From Streptomyces cyaneochromogenes (lineage in GTDB: Bacteria > Actinomycetota > Actinomycetes > Streptomycetales > Streptomycetaceae), in the NCBI RefSeq assembly GCF_003963535.1, contig NZ_CP034539.1, positions 10,044,001 through 10,108,000 of the forward strand: a DNA stretch of 64,000 bases, written 5' to 3'. The position numbers and the translations under genes are program-made. Positions 21,348 to 30,186 of this stretch are shown here, piece after piece. Under the pieces are notes generated by a model. That model was given only the letters and a program-made list of their open reading frames with translations. It ran no database searches and was not told the DNA's origin. Position 1 is the first letter of the stretch. Every line of letters starts with the position of its first letter.

Positions 21348-22289
21348 CTAACGCCTGCGTGCGCTCAGGCGTTTCACCTCCCGGGCCGCCTCCCGCTCCT
21401 CGCGCTCGGCCCGGGCCAGGGCGTCCGCGGTCGTGCGGCCGCGCTCTTCGGCCTCCCGCTGCTCGTGTTCGGCCCGCTGGAGCTCTTCCCGGGCCTGACG
21501 CAGCTGCTGCTCGGCGGCCGACACCTGCTGCCGGGCCTGGTCGTGCCGGTCTCGGGCCTGCCGCAGCGCGTCGTCGGCGTCGGCTTGCTCGGCGCGTCTG
21601 TCGTGCAGCCGCCGCGTGGCCTCTTCGGCCGCTTCTCGGGCCTCGTCGAGCTGCTCCTGCCGCCGTCGGCGCCGTTCGGCGAGTTCGTCCTTAGAGCGTG
21701 TCCGCGCGGACGGTGCGGGTGCCGTGGATGCGGTCGGCCTGCGCGGAGCGTGGGTCGTGGCAGCGGTGCCGGTGGGAAAGTCCGACGGCGGGGTGAGCGC
21801 GCTCTCCAAGCGGCCGCCGGCCCACCGGTCGGCGGCCTCCGGGTCGGCGAGCACGGCGCGCAGGGTGGACTCGAGGTCCTGCTGCACCGTGGCCGACAGC
21901 GGGTGCCCCGCCTGACGGGCCAGTTGGGCGGCCTGCCGGGACAACGCGGAGACCATCTGCCGACGCTGCTCCGCCAGCTCCTTGATGCCACCGGCGTCCA
22001 GAGCGTGGTACGCCTCGCGCAGCGCCGGTCCCAGTTCCAGGATCCGCCGGCTCTCCTGGGGCCTGGAGCGCAGCAGCAGGTTCGCGGCCCAGGCCGCCAG
22101 GGTGGGGCGCCGGGCGGCGCGGAGACGGCGGGCGTCCTCGACGTGGCCGGCCGTCTTGGCCGCGGCCGCCAACTCCGCACGGCGGGCGACGAATTCGGCC
22201 GGAGGCGTCACGTAGAGGTCGTCGAGCACCGCCTCCACGTCGGGCTCCCGGCCGTCTCGTGTTCCCTTGCGCTTGTTCAGGGTCCCCAC
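21348..22289 (-). CDS. Hypothetical coiled-coil protein
   Basis: 313 residues with a GTG start at 22289. The N-terminal half is helical (VEAVLDDLYVTPPAEFVARR, RPTLAAWAANLLLR). After a Thr/Pro/Ala linker around residues 165-200 comes a long, highly charged coiled coil rich in Arg, Glu, Ala and Gln (from about 205 to the end). No catalytic motif, signal peptide or membrane helix is present. I recognise the type, a conserved actinobacterial hypothetical with a DNA- or envelope-associated look, but not a function. It faces the transglutaminase-like gene convergently. Confidence 0.7.
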   Translation of the reverse strand: MGTLNKRKGTRDGREPDVEAVLDDLYVTPPAEFVARRAELAAAAKTAGHVEDARRLRAARRPTLAAWAANLLLRSRPQESRRILELGPALREAYHALDAGGIKELAEQRRQMVSALSRQAAQLARQAGHPLSATVQQDLESTLRAVLADPEAADRWAGGRLESALTPPSDFPTGTAATTHAPRRPTASTAPAPSARTRSKDELAERRRRRQEQLDEAREAAEEATRRLHDRRAEQADADDALRQARDRHDQARQQVSAAEQQLRQAREELQRAEHEQREAEERGRTTADALARAEREEREAAREVKRLSARRR

Positions 22290-22448
22290 ATCCCCGGTGC
22301 ACCTTCATGCCACGGGCTCGGACCCGGCTCGGCGGCGCCCCGGGCCGACCCGCCACCGGCCCCGGACGGCAGGCAGGCGATCACGTGACGCACGGACATG
22401 GCACCAGCCTCACCCGCACCCGCTGCCCCCGCATCCCGGACCTGCCCA

Positions 22449-23693
22449 TCAGCAAGGCCGGGAAGTCGGCCGCCCGGGTGACCCGGCCTGCCTCGCGGCG
22501 ACGGCCATGACGACGGTGGAGATCAGGACGACGCCGGCGCCGACGTAGAGCGGCGCCGTGTAGCCGAGGCCCGCCGTGATGGCCAGGCCGCCGAGCCAGG
22601 CGCCGAGGGCGTTGCCCACGTTGGACGCGGACACGTTGGCGCTCGCGGCCAGTGCCGCACCGTGGGCGTAGTCGGTGACGCGAGTGATCAGTCCGGGCAC
22701 GCCGGCGAACCCGAACAGGCCCATCAGAAACACCAGGACGACCGACGCGGTGGCGCTGGTGGCCAGCAGACCGAACACGGCCAGCGTTACGGTGAGGCCG
22801 AGCAGGGACAGGACCAGCGCGCGGTCACGGTCGCCGTCCGCCGCCCGCCCGCCGATCAGGTTCCCGACGACCAGGCCGACGCCGTACACCATGAGCAGCC
22901 AGGCGACATCCGCGGGGGAGAAGCCGCCGACCTCGGTGAACGTGTAGGCGATGTAGCTGAACGCACCGAACATCCCGCCGTAGCCGAGCGCGGTGGCCGC
23001 CAGGGTCAGCCAGACCTGACCGGACCGCAAGGCGCGGACCTGGGCGCGCAGGCCACTGGGCGGTACCGGGCCGGGGTGGCCCACCGTGGGTGGCCGGCCG
23101 GGGACGAGGGCGACGATGCCCGCGAGGGCCAGCACGCCGATCGCGGTCACCGCCCAGAAGGCCGTCCGCCAGCCCCAGCGCTCCCCGAGCAGCGCGCCGA
23201 AGGGCACGCCCAGCACGTTCGCGACCGTCAGACCGGCGAACATGACGGCCACCGCACGGGACTTCCTCTCCGGTGCGACAAGGCTGCCGGCGACGAGGGA
23301 CCCGATGCCGAAGAACGAGCCGTGGCACAGCGCCGCGACGACCCGCCCCAGCAGCATCACGGGATAGTTCGGCGCCAGGGCGGACAGCAGGTTGCCGATG
23401 ACGAACAAGGCCACCAGGCCGACCAGGACGTTCTTGCGGGGCAGTCGTGCCGTCGCCGCGGTGAGCACGATCGCGCCGACCGCGACACTCAGCGCGTACC
23501 CGGAGATCAGCCATCCCGCTGCCGCCTCGGACACCGCGAGGCTCGACGCCACCCGCGGCAGCAGCCCGGCGATCAGGAACTCGGTCAGACCGATACCGAA
23601 ACCACCCAGCGCCAGCGCGACGAGCCCACTCGGCATCCGTCGCCGTTCGACCGCGCGCCCGTCCGAAACGAGCCTGGAGGCGCCGTCGCTCAC
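22449..23693 (-). CDS. MFS transporter (drug:H+ antiporter-1 type)
   Basis: 414 residues with a GTG start and twelve predicted transmembrane helices. Signatures are GFGIGLTEFLIAGLLP at helix 1, where the FxxGxxEF pattern is typical of AraJ/Cmx-type sugar or drug efflux pumps, and RVVAALCHGSFFGIGSLVA at helix 4. The motif A loop ARLPRKN follows helix 2. The helix 5 antiporter motif is LGVPFGALLGERWGWR. Likely exports a small hydrophobic compound by proton antiport. The substrate is not evident and the gene stands alone. Confidence 0.88.
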   Translation of the reverse strand: MSDGASRLVSDGRAVERRRMPSGLVALALGGFGIGLTEFLIAGLLPRVASSLAVSEAAAGWLISGYALSVAVGAIVLTAATARLPRKNVLVGLVALFVIGNLLSALAPNYPVMLLGRVVAALCHGSFFGIGSLVAGSLVAPERKSRAVAVMFAGLTVANVLGVPFGALLGERWGWRTAFWAVTAIGVLALAGIVALVPGRPPTVGHPGPVPPSGLRAQVRALRSGQVWLTLAATALGYGGMFGAFSYIAYTFTEVGGFSPADVAWLLMVYGVGLVVGNLIGGRAADGDRDRALVLSLLGLTVTLAVFGLLATSATASVVLVFLMGLFGFAGVPGLITRVTDYAHGAALAASANVSASNVGNALGAWLGGLAITAGLGYTAPLYVGAGVVLISTVVMAVAARQAGSPGRPTSRPC

Positions 23694-23851
23694 CGTAAGT
23701 CCGTGTCCCCGACCGTGAATTCGTTCATGGGCCCACCCTCACGGCTGCCGGGTGGATCCGTCGATGGACAAAGATCGACGGCGCTTGGACGAAAGCGAGA
23801 GAGGTCGGGGCCCTCTCGGCCACGCCGCCACTCCTGCGTCCATGCCGCTGG

Positions 23852-24160
23852 CTACTCCTTGATCCACCGCCGCAGCGCCTCGACCGTGTCCTCCGGTGTC
23901 GTGTTGAAGCACAGGCGGATCCCGGGCGCCTCCTCGGTCAGGACGTTGACCAGTCGCTCGAACAGCAAAGTGTTCTCCGGCAGCATCCGTACGCCCCCGC
24001 CGATCATCGCCAAAGCGAATGTGTGCTTTGAAGCTCCTCGCGGACGGTGGCCTCGGCGCTGTCGGGAGAGGTGTCGATGAGGCACGGCACGGCATCGAAC
24101 CCGGCTTCGCGCAGTGCCGCGTTCGCCGCCCCGATCGGGGCGCTCGCGGCACGGTGATCT
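23852..24160 (-). pseudogene. Frameshifted remnant of a small conserved protein
   Basis: Reading leftwards, one frame gives AALREAGFDAVPCLIDTSPD and ATVREELQS. A different frame, from about 24040 on, gives FALAMIGGGVRMLPENTLLF, RLVNVLTEEAPGIRLCFNTT and EDTVEALRRWIKE before a stop at 23852-23854. Joined, these make one continuous alpha/beta domain with a shift around 24019-24040, so this appears to be a decayed gene. Only the last 77 codons form an uninterrupted frame with a Met. The family is one I know only as hypothetical. No good start or ribosome binding site was found upstream, so the 5' boundary is approximate. Confidence 0.5.
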
Positions 24161-24229
24161 TCCCTGTGTATCAGGAAGTTGGGCCCGCGGCCCGGTCGCT
24201 CGGAACCCGACGGACGAGCTGACCCGCGC

Positions 24230-25420
24230 TCAGGTCCGCACCGGTACCGGCCGCCGAAGGAGATAGGCCGCCGCGCCCGACACCAGCACGGTCATGCACG
24301 CGATGAACACCAGCCCCGCGTTCTCCAGGCCGATCGGCCCCGTCAGCAGGCCCACACCGATCACCGGTACCGAGATGCCCCCGTAGGCCACCACGAACAG
24401 CGTCGAGATCACCGCCGCACGCCGGTCCGCCGGGGACGCCTCCGCCACCGCGGCCAGCGCCCCGCGAAACGCCAGCCCCTGACCGCAGCCGCCGACGAGC
24501 GCGCTGAGCACCACCGGTGACATCAGATCCCAGTGCAGCGCCCCCGCGAGCAGCGCCAGCCCGGCGAGGAGTCCGGCGCAGCCCAGCGGCAGCGATCGCC
24601 TCACCCCGACCGGACCGACGGCCAGTTGCCCGGCGGTCGAGGCGAAGAAGGCCAGCGCGACGACCAGCCCGCTCACGGCGTGGTTGTCCACGTCCAGGGA
24701 CTCGGCGAGGAACGCGGGGCTGACCGACGTGAACACACCGAACAGCGCGAACCCCACGAACGAGGCGATCGCCGCGGGACCGAACACCGCCCGCACGCTC
24801 GCGGGCAGGGCCGGCCGCTGCGGCCGTACGGTGCTCAGCGGCAGCCGCTCCCGTACGGTCTCGGGAAGCCGCAGCAGGACGGCGGCACAACCGGCGACCA
24901 GGGCCAGGTGCACGGCGAACGGCAGATACAGCGGCCAGGCGGCGTACTGCGCGAGCACGCCGGCCAGCAGCGGACCGCAGCCCAGTCCGCCCATGTTGGC
25001 GGCCGTCGCCACGAAGGTGGCCCGAGAGGCGCCCCCGGGCGGCGCCAACTCCATCACGTACGCCGTAGCGGCCCCGGTGAACAGACCGGCGGACAGCCCC
25101 GACAACAGCCGCCCCGCATACAGCCAGCCCAGCCCGGTGGCGCACAGGAAACAGACCGCACTGGCCGCGGCGCACCCCAGTCCCCACATCAGCACCACGC
25201 GCCTGCCCACCGCGTCCGAGGCGTTGCCCACCAGCAGCAGCACGCCGATGACCCCGAAGGCGTACACGGCGTACACCACGGTCACCGTCAGCTCGGAGAA
25301 CCCGAACTTCTCCTGGTAGAGGGGATAGAGGGGCGTCGGCAGCGTGGTGCCGGCCATGCACACGGCGAACACGGCCCCGCTGAGCGAACACTCCCGCCAC
25401 CCTCGGTGATCACCGTCCAC
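24230..25420 (-). CDS. MFS transporter
   Basis: 396 residues with a GTG start and twelve hydrophobic segments. The motif A loop LLLVGNASDAVGRRVVLMWG is visible between helices 2 and 3, and GRLLSGLSAGLFTGAATAYV at helix 4. The N-terminal AVFAVCMAGTTLPTPLYPLY is typical of a large group of Streptomyces MFS proteins annotated as multidrug or sugar transporters. Substrate unknown. Its start is 96 bases from the stop of the dienelactone hydrolase gene, which reads toward it on the same strand, so both could share a transcript. Confidence 0.87.
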   Translation of the reverse strand: MDGDHRGWRECSLSGAVFAVCMAGTTLPTPLYPLYQEKFGFSELTVTVVYAVYAFGVIGVLLLVGNASDAVGRRVVLMWGLGCAAASAVCFLCATGLGWLYAGRLLSGLSAGLFTGAATAYVMELAPPGGASRATFVATAANMGGLGCGPLLAGVLAQYAAWPLYLPFAVHLALVAGCAAVLLRLPETVRERLPLSTVRPQRPALPASVRAVFGPAAIASFVGFALFGVFTSVSPAFLAESLDVDNHAVSGLVVALAFFASTAGQLAVGPVGVRRSLPLGCAGLLAGLALLAGALHWDLMSPVVLSALVGGCGQGLAFRGALAAVAEASPADRRAAVISTLFVVAYGGISVPVIGVGLLTGPIGLENAGLVFIACMTVLVSGAAAYLLRRPVPVRT

Positions 25421-25516
25421 GCCGCCGACGATAACCCCGCATGCGGCCTTGGTCCGGCCCGGCGCGCCACCGGTCCGGCAGAGGCGTTCGCGCGCAGGCC
25501 CAAGGCCACGAGCGGT

Positions 25517-26272
25517 CTAGAACGTCCGCTTCAGCAGATCGAGCAGCGCCGCCCAGTGCCGCTCGGCCGCGGCCCGGTCGTATGCGGAGGTGTCCGCCTG
25601 TGTGTAACCGTGGTGGGCGCCCTCGTAGACCTCGTACCGGTGGCGGACCCCGGCCGCGGTCAGCGCCCCGGCGAGGCGCTCCATCTGCTCGGGCGGCATG
25701 GACTGGTCCGCGTCGGCGTGGCCGAAGTACAGCTCCGCGGTGACGTGTTCGGCGACCAGGTGCGGGCTGTCCGGTGCGTCGGTCGCCAGCTGCCCGCCGT
25801 GGAAACCGGCGGCGGCGGCCACCCGCTCCGGGTAGGCACCGGCCGTACGCAGGGCGAGCCGGGCGCCCATGCAGTAGCCGGTGAGGGCGACCGGACCGTC
25901 GGCGACCTCGGGCCGCTGCGCCATCCAGCGCAGATAGGCACCGGCGTCCCGCATCGCGAGCTCGGGCGTCAGGGACTGCATCACCGGGACGATCTTCTCC
26001 CACAGTTCCGGCCGCGCGGCGGGGTCGATGAACTCGGGCAGCTCGAAGACCGGGCTGCGCCCGTGGCGGTAGAAGACGTTCGGTACGAGGACCGTGTAGC
26101 CGGCCTCGGCGAGCCGGTCGGCCATCGACCGCAGATGAGGACGCAGCCCGAAGGCGTCCTGGTAGAGGAGGACGCCCGGCCGGGGCAGACCGTCGCCCGG
26201 ATGGGCCAAGTAGGCGTCCGCCACGCCGTCCTCGGTGGGGACGTCGACGTCTGTTGCCTGTACGGAGGTCAT
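25517..26272 (-). CDS. Dienelactone hydrolase family protein
   Basis: 251 residues, alpha/beta hydrolase fold. Visible features are PGVLLYQDAFGLRPHLRSMADRLA at the oxyanion region, the nucleophile elbow TGYCMGARLA with Cys as nucleophile (as in dienelactone hydrolase, rather than Ser), LYFGHADADQSM for the acid residue and EGAHHGYTQ for the His. The family hydrolyses lactones or esters; the substrate here is unknown. The ATG at 26272 follows GAGAGG by about 7 bases. It lies on the same strand as MFS gene 24230-25420 and could form a two-gene unit with it. Confidence 0.87.
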   Translation of the reverse strand: MTSVQATDVDVPTEDGVADAYLAHPGDGLPRPGVLLYQDAFGLRPHLRSMADRLAEAGYTVLVPNVFYRHGRSPVFELPEFIDPAARPELWEKIVPVMQSLTPELAMRDAGAYLRWMAQRPEVADGPVALTGYCMGARLALRTAGAYPERVAAAAGFHGGQLATDAPDSPHLVAEHVTAELYFGHADADQSMPPEQMERLAGALTAAGVRHRYEVYEGAHHGYTQADTSAYDRAAAERHWAALLDLLKRTF

Positions 26273-26394
26273 GGGGGTGCCTCTCTGCGCGGTCCTCGGC
26301 GAGCACGTCGCCGGCCCGGCGGAACCGGGCCGCACGCATGCTTGCACGCACCATCCAAACGGGTCGGGGCACCCCCGCCCACTTGGAGACGGCT

Positions 26395-27015
26395 TTACTC
26401 GAAGCGGGACGTGTCGCCCGCTCCCTTCCGTACGATCTCGGCCTCGCCGGACGAGAAGTCGATCACCGTCGTCGGCTCGGTCCCGCACTCCCCGGAGTCG
26501 ACCACCGCGTCCAGCACATGGTCCAGCCGGTCCTTGATCTCCCAGCCCTGCGTCATCGGCTCCTCCTCGTCGGGCAGCAGCAGCGTGCTGGACAGCAGCG
26601 GCTCCCCGAGCTCGGCCAGCAGGGCCTGGGTGACGATGTGGTCGGGGATGCGCACGCCGACCGTCTTCTTCTTGGGGTGCTGGAGCATCCGCGGCACCTC
26701 CCTCGTCGCGGGGAGAATGAACGTGTAGCTGCCGGGCGTCGACGCCTTGACCGCGCGGAACACGTCGTTGTCGACCCGCACGAACTGGCCGAGCTGCGCG
26801 AAGTCCTGGCAGACGAGGGTGAAGTGGTGCCGGTCGTCCAGCCGGCGAATGGACCGGATCCGGTCGATGCCGTCACGGCTGCCCAGCCGGCAGCCCAGCG
26901 CATAGCAGGAGTCCGTCGGATACGCGATCAGCGCATCGGCGCGGACGCTGTCGGCGACCTGGGCGATGGTGCGCGGCTGAGGGTTGTCGGGGTGCACGTC
27001 GAAGTACTTCGCCAT
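26395..27015 (-). CDS. YciO/Sua5/YrdC-family protein (threonylcarbamoyl-AMP synthase-like)
   Basis: 206 residues covering the full YrdC domain: LIAYPTDSCYALGCRLG (ATP/threonine site), RIRSIRRLDDRHHFTLVCQD, PGSYTFILPATREVPR, KKKTVGVRIPDH and EPLLSSTLLLP. The KRx-SxN signature of true TsaC/Sua5 enzymes is degenerate here (RIRSIRRLDD, SSTLLL), as in the YciO branch. A role in tRNA t6A synthesis is therefore possible but not assured. No C-terminal Sua5 domain is present. The stand-alone gene is on the minus strand, 217 bases from the divergent regulator. Confidence 0.82.
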   Translation of the reverse strand: MAKYFDVHPDNPQPRTIAQVADSVRADALIAYPTDSCYALGCRLGSRDGIDRIRSIRRLDDRHHFTLVCQDFAQLGQFVRVDNDVFRAVKASTPGSYTFILPATREVPRMLQHPKKKTVGVRIPDHIVTQALLAELGEPLLSSTLLLPDEEEPMTQGWEIKDRLDHVLDAVVDSGECGTEPTTVIDFSSGEAEIVRKGAGDTSRFE

Positions 27016-27232
27016 TCGCCGAGCCTATGCCCTGGAGGCCCGAGGGCCGTGCAGGCCCGGGTGAGTGGGCCTTGTGGGCAGGCCCGGGAGGGCGGCCGCG
27101 GGGCACCTGTTTCGCCGGTCCGCGCAAACCGGTGTCAACGGAAAGACCATGACCGAGGCTCAACCGTTTTCCCGATGTGAACGACGGCGAACCGCGTCGT
27201 ACACGTGAGGTAACGTCCCCGACCGGTACGTC

Positions 27233-28771
27233 GTGAATGAAGCGCAGGACGAGGTGAAGGCCGACGTGGCTGGCAGAGAGGACGAGGTCCGTCAGGCGGG
27301 GACGGGCAGCGCCGACGGCTCGGCGTGGGCGGAGCAGTTGCTGGACCACCTGCGGCCGACCGGACGCGACGTGCGCCGGGTCGTCGCCTGGCTCGCGGAT
27401 GCCGTGGACGGCATCGCCGCGCTCCGGGACGACACCGGCACCCTCCTCGGCGGCCCGCTGCCACCCCTGGACGACCGCCTCGTCGAGGCCGTCGCGGCCG
27501 GCCGTATAGCCTCCGCCGCCTGGGAGGGCCAGGGCCGTCATCTGCGCCTGGTCAGGGTGGCGTACCCGAACCCTTCGGCGGCGGGTGTCCTCGCGGTGTC
27601 GCGCGAGTCGGCCTTCGACCGGCGCACCGCCGACATCGTCACGCACACCGTCCAGGTCATCGAACTCCTGCTCAAGGCGGGCGAGACGACCGCCGCCGGA
27701 CGCCGGCTGGAACAGGCGACCTCCGATCTGCGCCTGGCGATCCTCCAACTGCTGATGGTGGAGGACACCGTCTCCGCGCGCCGCGTCGCCGCCGGACTGT
27801 GGCCCGGTCTGCTCGACACGGACTCCGCATGCGTCTACGTCGTCGAGGGCACCGCCGAGGAGCGCGACGGGCTCGCCGAGCAGTGCATCGACGTGACGGG
27901 CGAGCGCGCGCTGGTCGTGCTCTGCCCGGCGGTGGACGAGCACGTGATCGTCGTGACGCCCGGCGAGTCCGAGGCCCGGCAACTGCGCTCGCTGATCGGC
28001 CCGCGCCCGCGCACCTTCCTCGGCGGCAGCGCCCGGCACAGCCTCGCCCGCATCGCCACCGCCTACGGTCAGGCCGTGAGCGCCCTCGCCGTCGCGCACT
28101 TCCGCCCGGACAAGGCCGCCGTCTACGCCGAACGCACCCACCCCGAGCGGCTGATCGACCCCGCCGCCCTGCGCGGCTGGACGGACCGTCTGCTGCGGCC
28201 GCTCGACACCCTGCCGCACCACACCCGCGCCGAACTGCTCGCCACCACCCGGCTGGGCCTGGAGTTCACCGCCGTGAGCACGGCCAAGGTCCTCGGCGTC
28301 AGCCGCAACACCGTCCGCGCCCGCATGGAACGCGTGGAGGGCCTGCTGCGCACCGACTTCGCCGACCTCACCGCCCGCGCCGTGGTCCACCTGGCACTCA
28401 ACATCCAGGTCAGCCTGGCCGACACGCCGGCCGACAGCGACGCCACCACCGAGGCGGCGCCCGTCCCGTTGAACGACCTGCTGTCCGGGCCCGCCATGCG
28501 CACCTGGGCGCAGGACCTCCTCGCCCACCTCGACAAGGACAGCCGGGACCTGCGCCGTACCCTGCGCGCCTGGATCGCCGAGGGCGGCAACGCCGAACGG
28601 GCCGCACAGACCCTCGGCGTGCACGCCCAGACCGTCCGCGAGCACGTCCGCAGCGCGGAACCCGTCCTGCAACGGCAGCTTCTCGCCGGCGGTGCCGACC
28701 TGTACGAGGTCGTCCTGGCCCATCTCACCCTCGGTGACCTGGACCAGCCCGCACTTCGGGCGGCCAAATAG
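27233..28771 (+). CDS. PucR/CdaR-type helix-turn-helix regulator
   Basis: 512 residues starting at GTG 27233; an in-frame GTG at 27269 preceded by GAGGTGAAGG is an alternative. The first 200 residues are sensor-like with no recognised ligand site. At about residues 345-375 is the PucR-type HTH: FTAVSTAKVLGVSRNTVRAR, followed by MERVEGLL. A second similar HTH sits near the C-terminus (NAERAAQTLGVHAQTVREHV), so the protein carries two CdaR-like DNA-binding units. It is probably a cytoplasmic transcription factor. A near-perfect 20-base palindrome lies 11 bases after its stop. No obvious target operon adjoins it except the convergent conservon. Confidence 0.75.
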   Translation: MNEAQDEVKADVAGREDEVRQAGTGSADGSAWAEQLLDHLRPTGRDVRRVVAWLADAVDGIAALRDDTGTLLGGPLPPLDDRLVEAVAAGRIASAAWEGQGRHLRLVRVAYPNPSAAGVLAVSRESAFDRRTADIVTHTVQVIELLLKAGETTAAGRRLEQATSDLRLAILQLLMVEDTVSARRVAAGLWPGLLDTDSACVYVVEGTAEERDGLAEQCIDVTGERALVVLCPAVDEHVIVVTPGESEARQLRSLIGPRPRTFLGGSARHSLARIATAYGQAVSALAVAHFRPDKAAVYAERTHPERLIDPAALRGWTDRLLRPLDTLPHHTRAELLATTRLGLEFTAVSTAKVLGVSRNTVRARMERVEGLLRTDFADLTARAVVHLALNIQVSLADTPADSDATTEAAPVPLNDLLSGPAMRTWAQDLLAHLDKDSRDLRRTLRAWIAEGGNAERAAQTLGVHAQTVREHVRSAEPVLQRQLLAGGADLYEVVLAHLTLGDLDQPALRAAK

Positions 28772-28782
28772 GGCCTTCCGGA

Positions 28783-28802
28783 CTCACTTGTGCACAGGTG
28801 AG
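28783..28802. promoter_or_regulatory. 20-base near-perfect palindrome
   Basis: CTCACTTGTGCACAGGTGAG matches its own reverse complement at 18 of 20 positions. It sits between the convergent stops of the PucR-type regulator (28771) and the conservon P450 (28924). There is no T-run, so a protein-binding site is more likely than a terminator. The binding protein is unknown. Confidence 0.4.
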
Positions 28803-28923
28803 CCCCATGGGGCGTACAGCGGGCATCGACGCGATACCCAATCCCCCCGCGTAGACGTAAGTTCGACCTGCGGCGGGGGCACGACCGGAACGGGGGACCG
28901 GTCGCGTCCCCGCGCCCTCAGCC

Positions 28924-30186
28924 TCAGGCCCGCAGGCGCACGGGGATCTCCTGCCAGCCGAACGCGATGAACGACGGCACCTGACGCAGCTCGTCCTCCC
29001 CGACGGCCAGATCCAGGCCGGGGAAGCGCTCGAAGAGGGCGGGCAACGCCGTCATGGCCTCGACCCGGGCCAGCGGAGCGCCGATGCACCGGTGCACACC
29101 GATCCCGAACGCCAGATGGTCGTCGGCCCCGCGCGCCGCGTCGAAGCCGTCCGCGTCCGGCCCGTAGTGCTCGGGGTCCAGACCCGCGGCGGCGTACGTC
29201 GTGATGATCGCGTCCCCGGCCGGCACCGTCACGCCCCCGACCTTGATGTCCTCGACGGCGAACCGCAGGGGCAGTGAGGCGATCGACGGGTGCACGCGCA
29301 GCGTCTCGTCGATCACCGCGTCCCAGCCGATCTCCCCGGACCGTACGGCCGCCAGTTGCTCGGGGTGGGTCAGCAGGGCGACGGCCGCGTTGCCGATGAG
29401 GTTGACGGTCGTCTCGAAACCGGCGCCGATCACCAGCAGCAGCGTGTACAGCAACTCCTCGTCGTTGAGCCGGTCGCCGTCCTCGTCACGCACCCGGATC
29501 AGCTCGGTCGTCAGATCGTCCCCGGGGTGCTCGCTGCGGTGGGCGATCAGCGCCCCCAGCACCGTGCCGATCTGCTGCTGCACGAACGCCGCGTGCTCCG
29601 GGCTCGGGTCGGAGGTGTCCATGATGGCGGCGATGAGCGTCCCGGTCGCCTCCGTCAACTCGTCGGGCACACCGAACAGTTCGCAGATCATCCGCATGGG
29701 CAGGGGATGGGCGAACCCGGCCTTCAGATCGACCACGCCGCCGCCCGTGCCGCCGTGGTCGACGGCGCCGGCGAGGGCGTCCAGCAACTCCGTGGTGATC
29801 GCCTCCACCCGAGGCCGCATCAGCTCCGTACGCCGCTGGGTGAAGCTCGGCGCGACCAGCTTGCGCAGCCGTGTGTGGTCGGCGCCGTACGTGGAGAGCA
29901 TGTTGACCACGCCGACCCAGCCCAGGATCCAGCCCCAGGAGGGGTGTTCGCCGATCTCGGGCCACAGCCGCCAGTGCCGCCGCGGGTCCTTGCTGACCTG
30001 CGGGTCGAGGATGAGCTCCTTGAGGGTGTCGTAGCCGGTGGGCGCCCACGCGGGAATGCCGCCGGGCAGCTGCACGGGCACGATCGGGCCGAGGGCGCGC
30101 AGCCGGGCGCTCTCGCCGGCGATGTCGGATCCGAACGGGTCGATGGCGAAGCGGTCGAGGCGTTCGGTGCGGTCGGTCTCGGTCAC
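28924..30186 (-). CDS. Cytochrome P450 (CYP154-like), conservon-associated
   Basis: 420 residues from the GTG at 30186, which has AGGAG 7 bases upstream and overlaps the preceding P450 gene by 4 bases. All canonical P450 motifs are present: I-helix VIGAGFETTVNL, K-helix DETLRVHP (ExxR) and the heme loop FGIGVHRCIGAPLAR with Cys367 as thiolate ligand. Soluble bacterial class I P450, which needs ferredoxin and reductase encoded elsewhere. Its position as last gene of a cvnABCD operon, paired with an ExxR-lacking P450, matches the CYP157/CYP154 pairs known from Streptomyces conservons. The substrate is unknown. Gene names cvnE/cvnF have been used for such P450s. Confidence 0.9.
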   Translation of the reverse strand: MTETDRTERLDRFAIDPFGSDIAGESARLRALGPIVPVQLPGGIPAWAPTGYDTLKELILDPQVSKDPRRHWRLWPEIGEHPSWGWILGWVGVVNMLSTYGADHTRLRKLVAPSFTQRRTELMRPRVEAITTELLDALAGAVDHGGTGGGVVDLKAGFAHPLPMRMICELFGVPDELTEATGTLIAAIMDTSDPSPEHAAFVQQQIGTVLGALIAHRSEHPGDDLTTELIRVRDEDGDRLNDEELLYTLLLVIGAGFETTVNLIGNAAVALLTHPEQLAAVRSGEIGWDAVIDETLRVHPSIASLPLRFAVEDIKVGGVTVPAGDAIITTYAAAGLDPEHYGPDADGFDAARGADDHLAFGIGVHRCIGAPLARVEAMTALPALFERFPGLDLAVGEDELRQVPSFIAFGWQEIPVRLRA

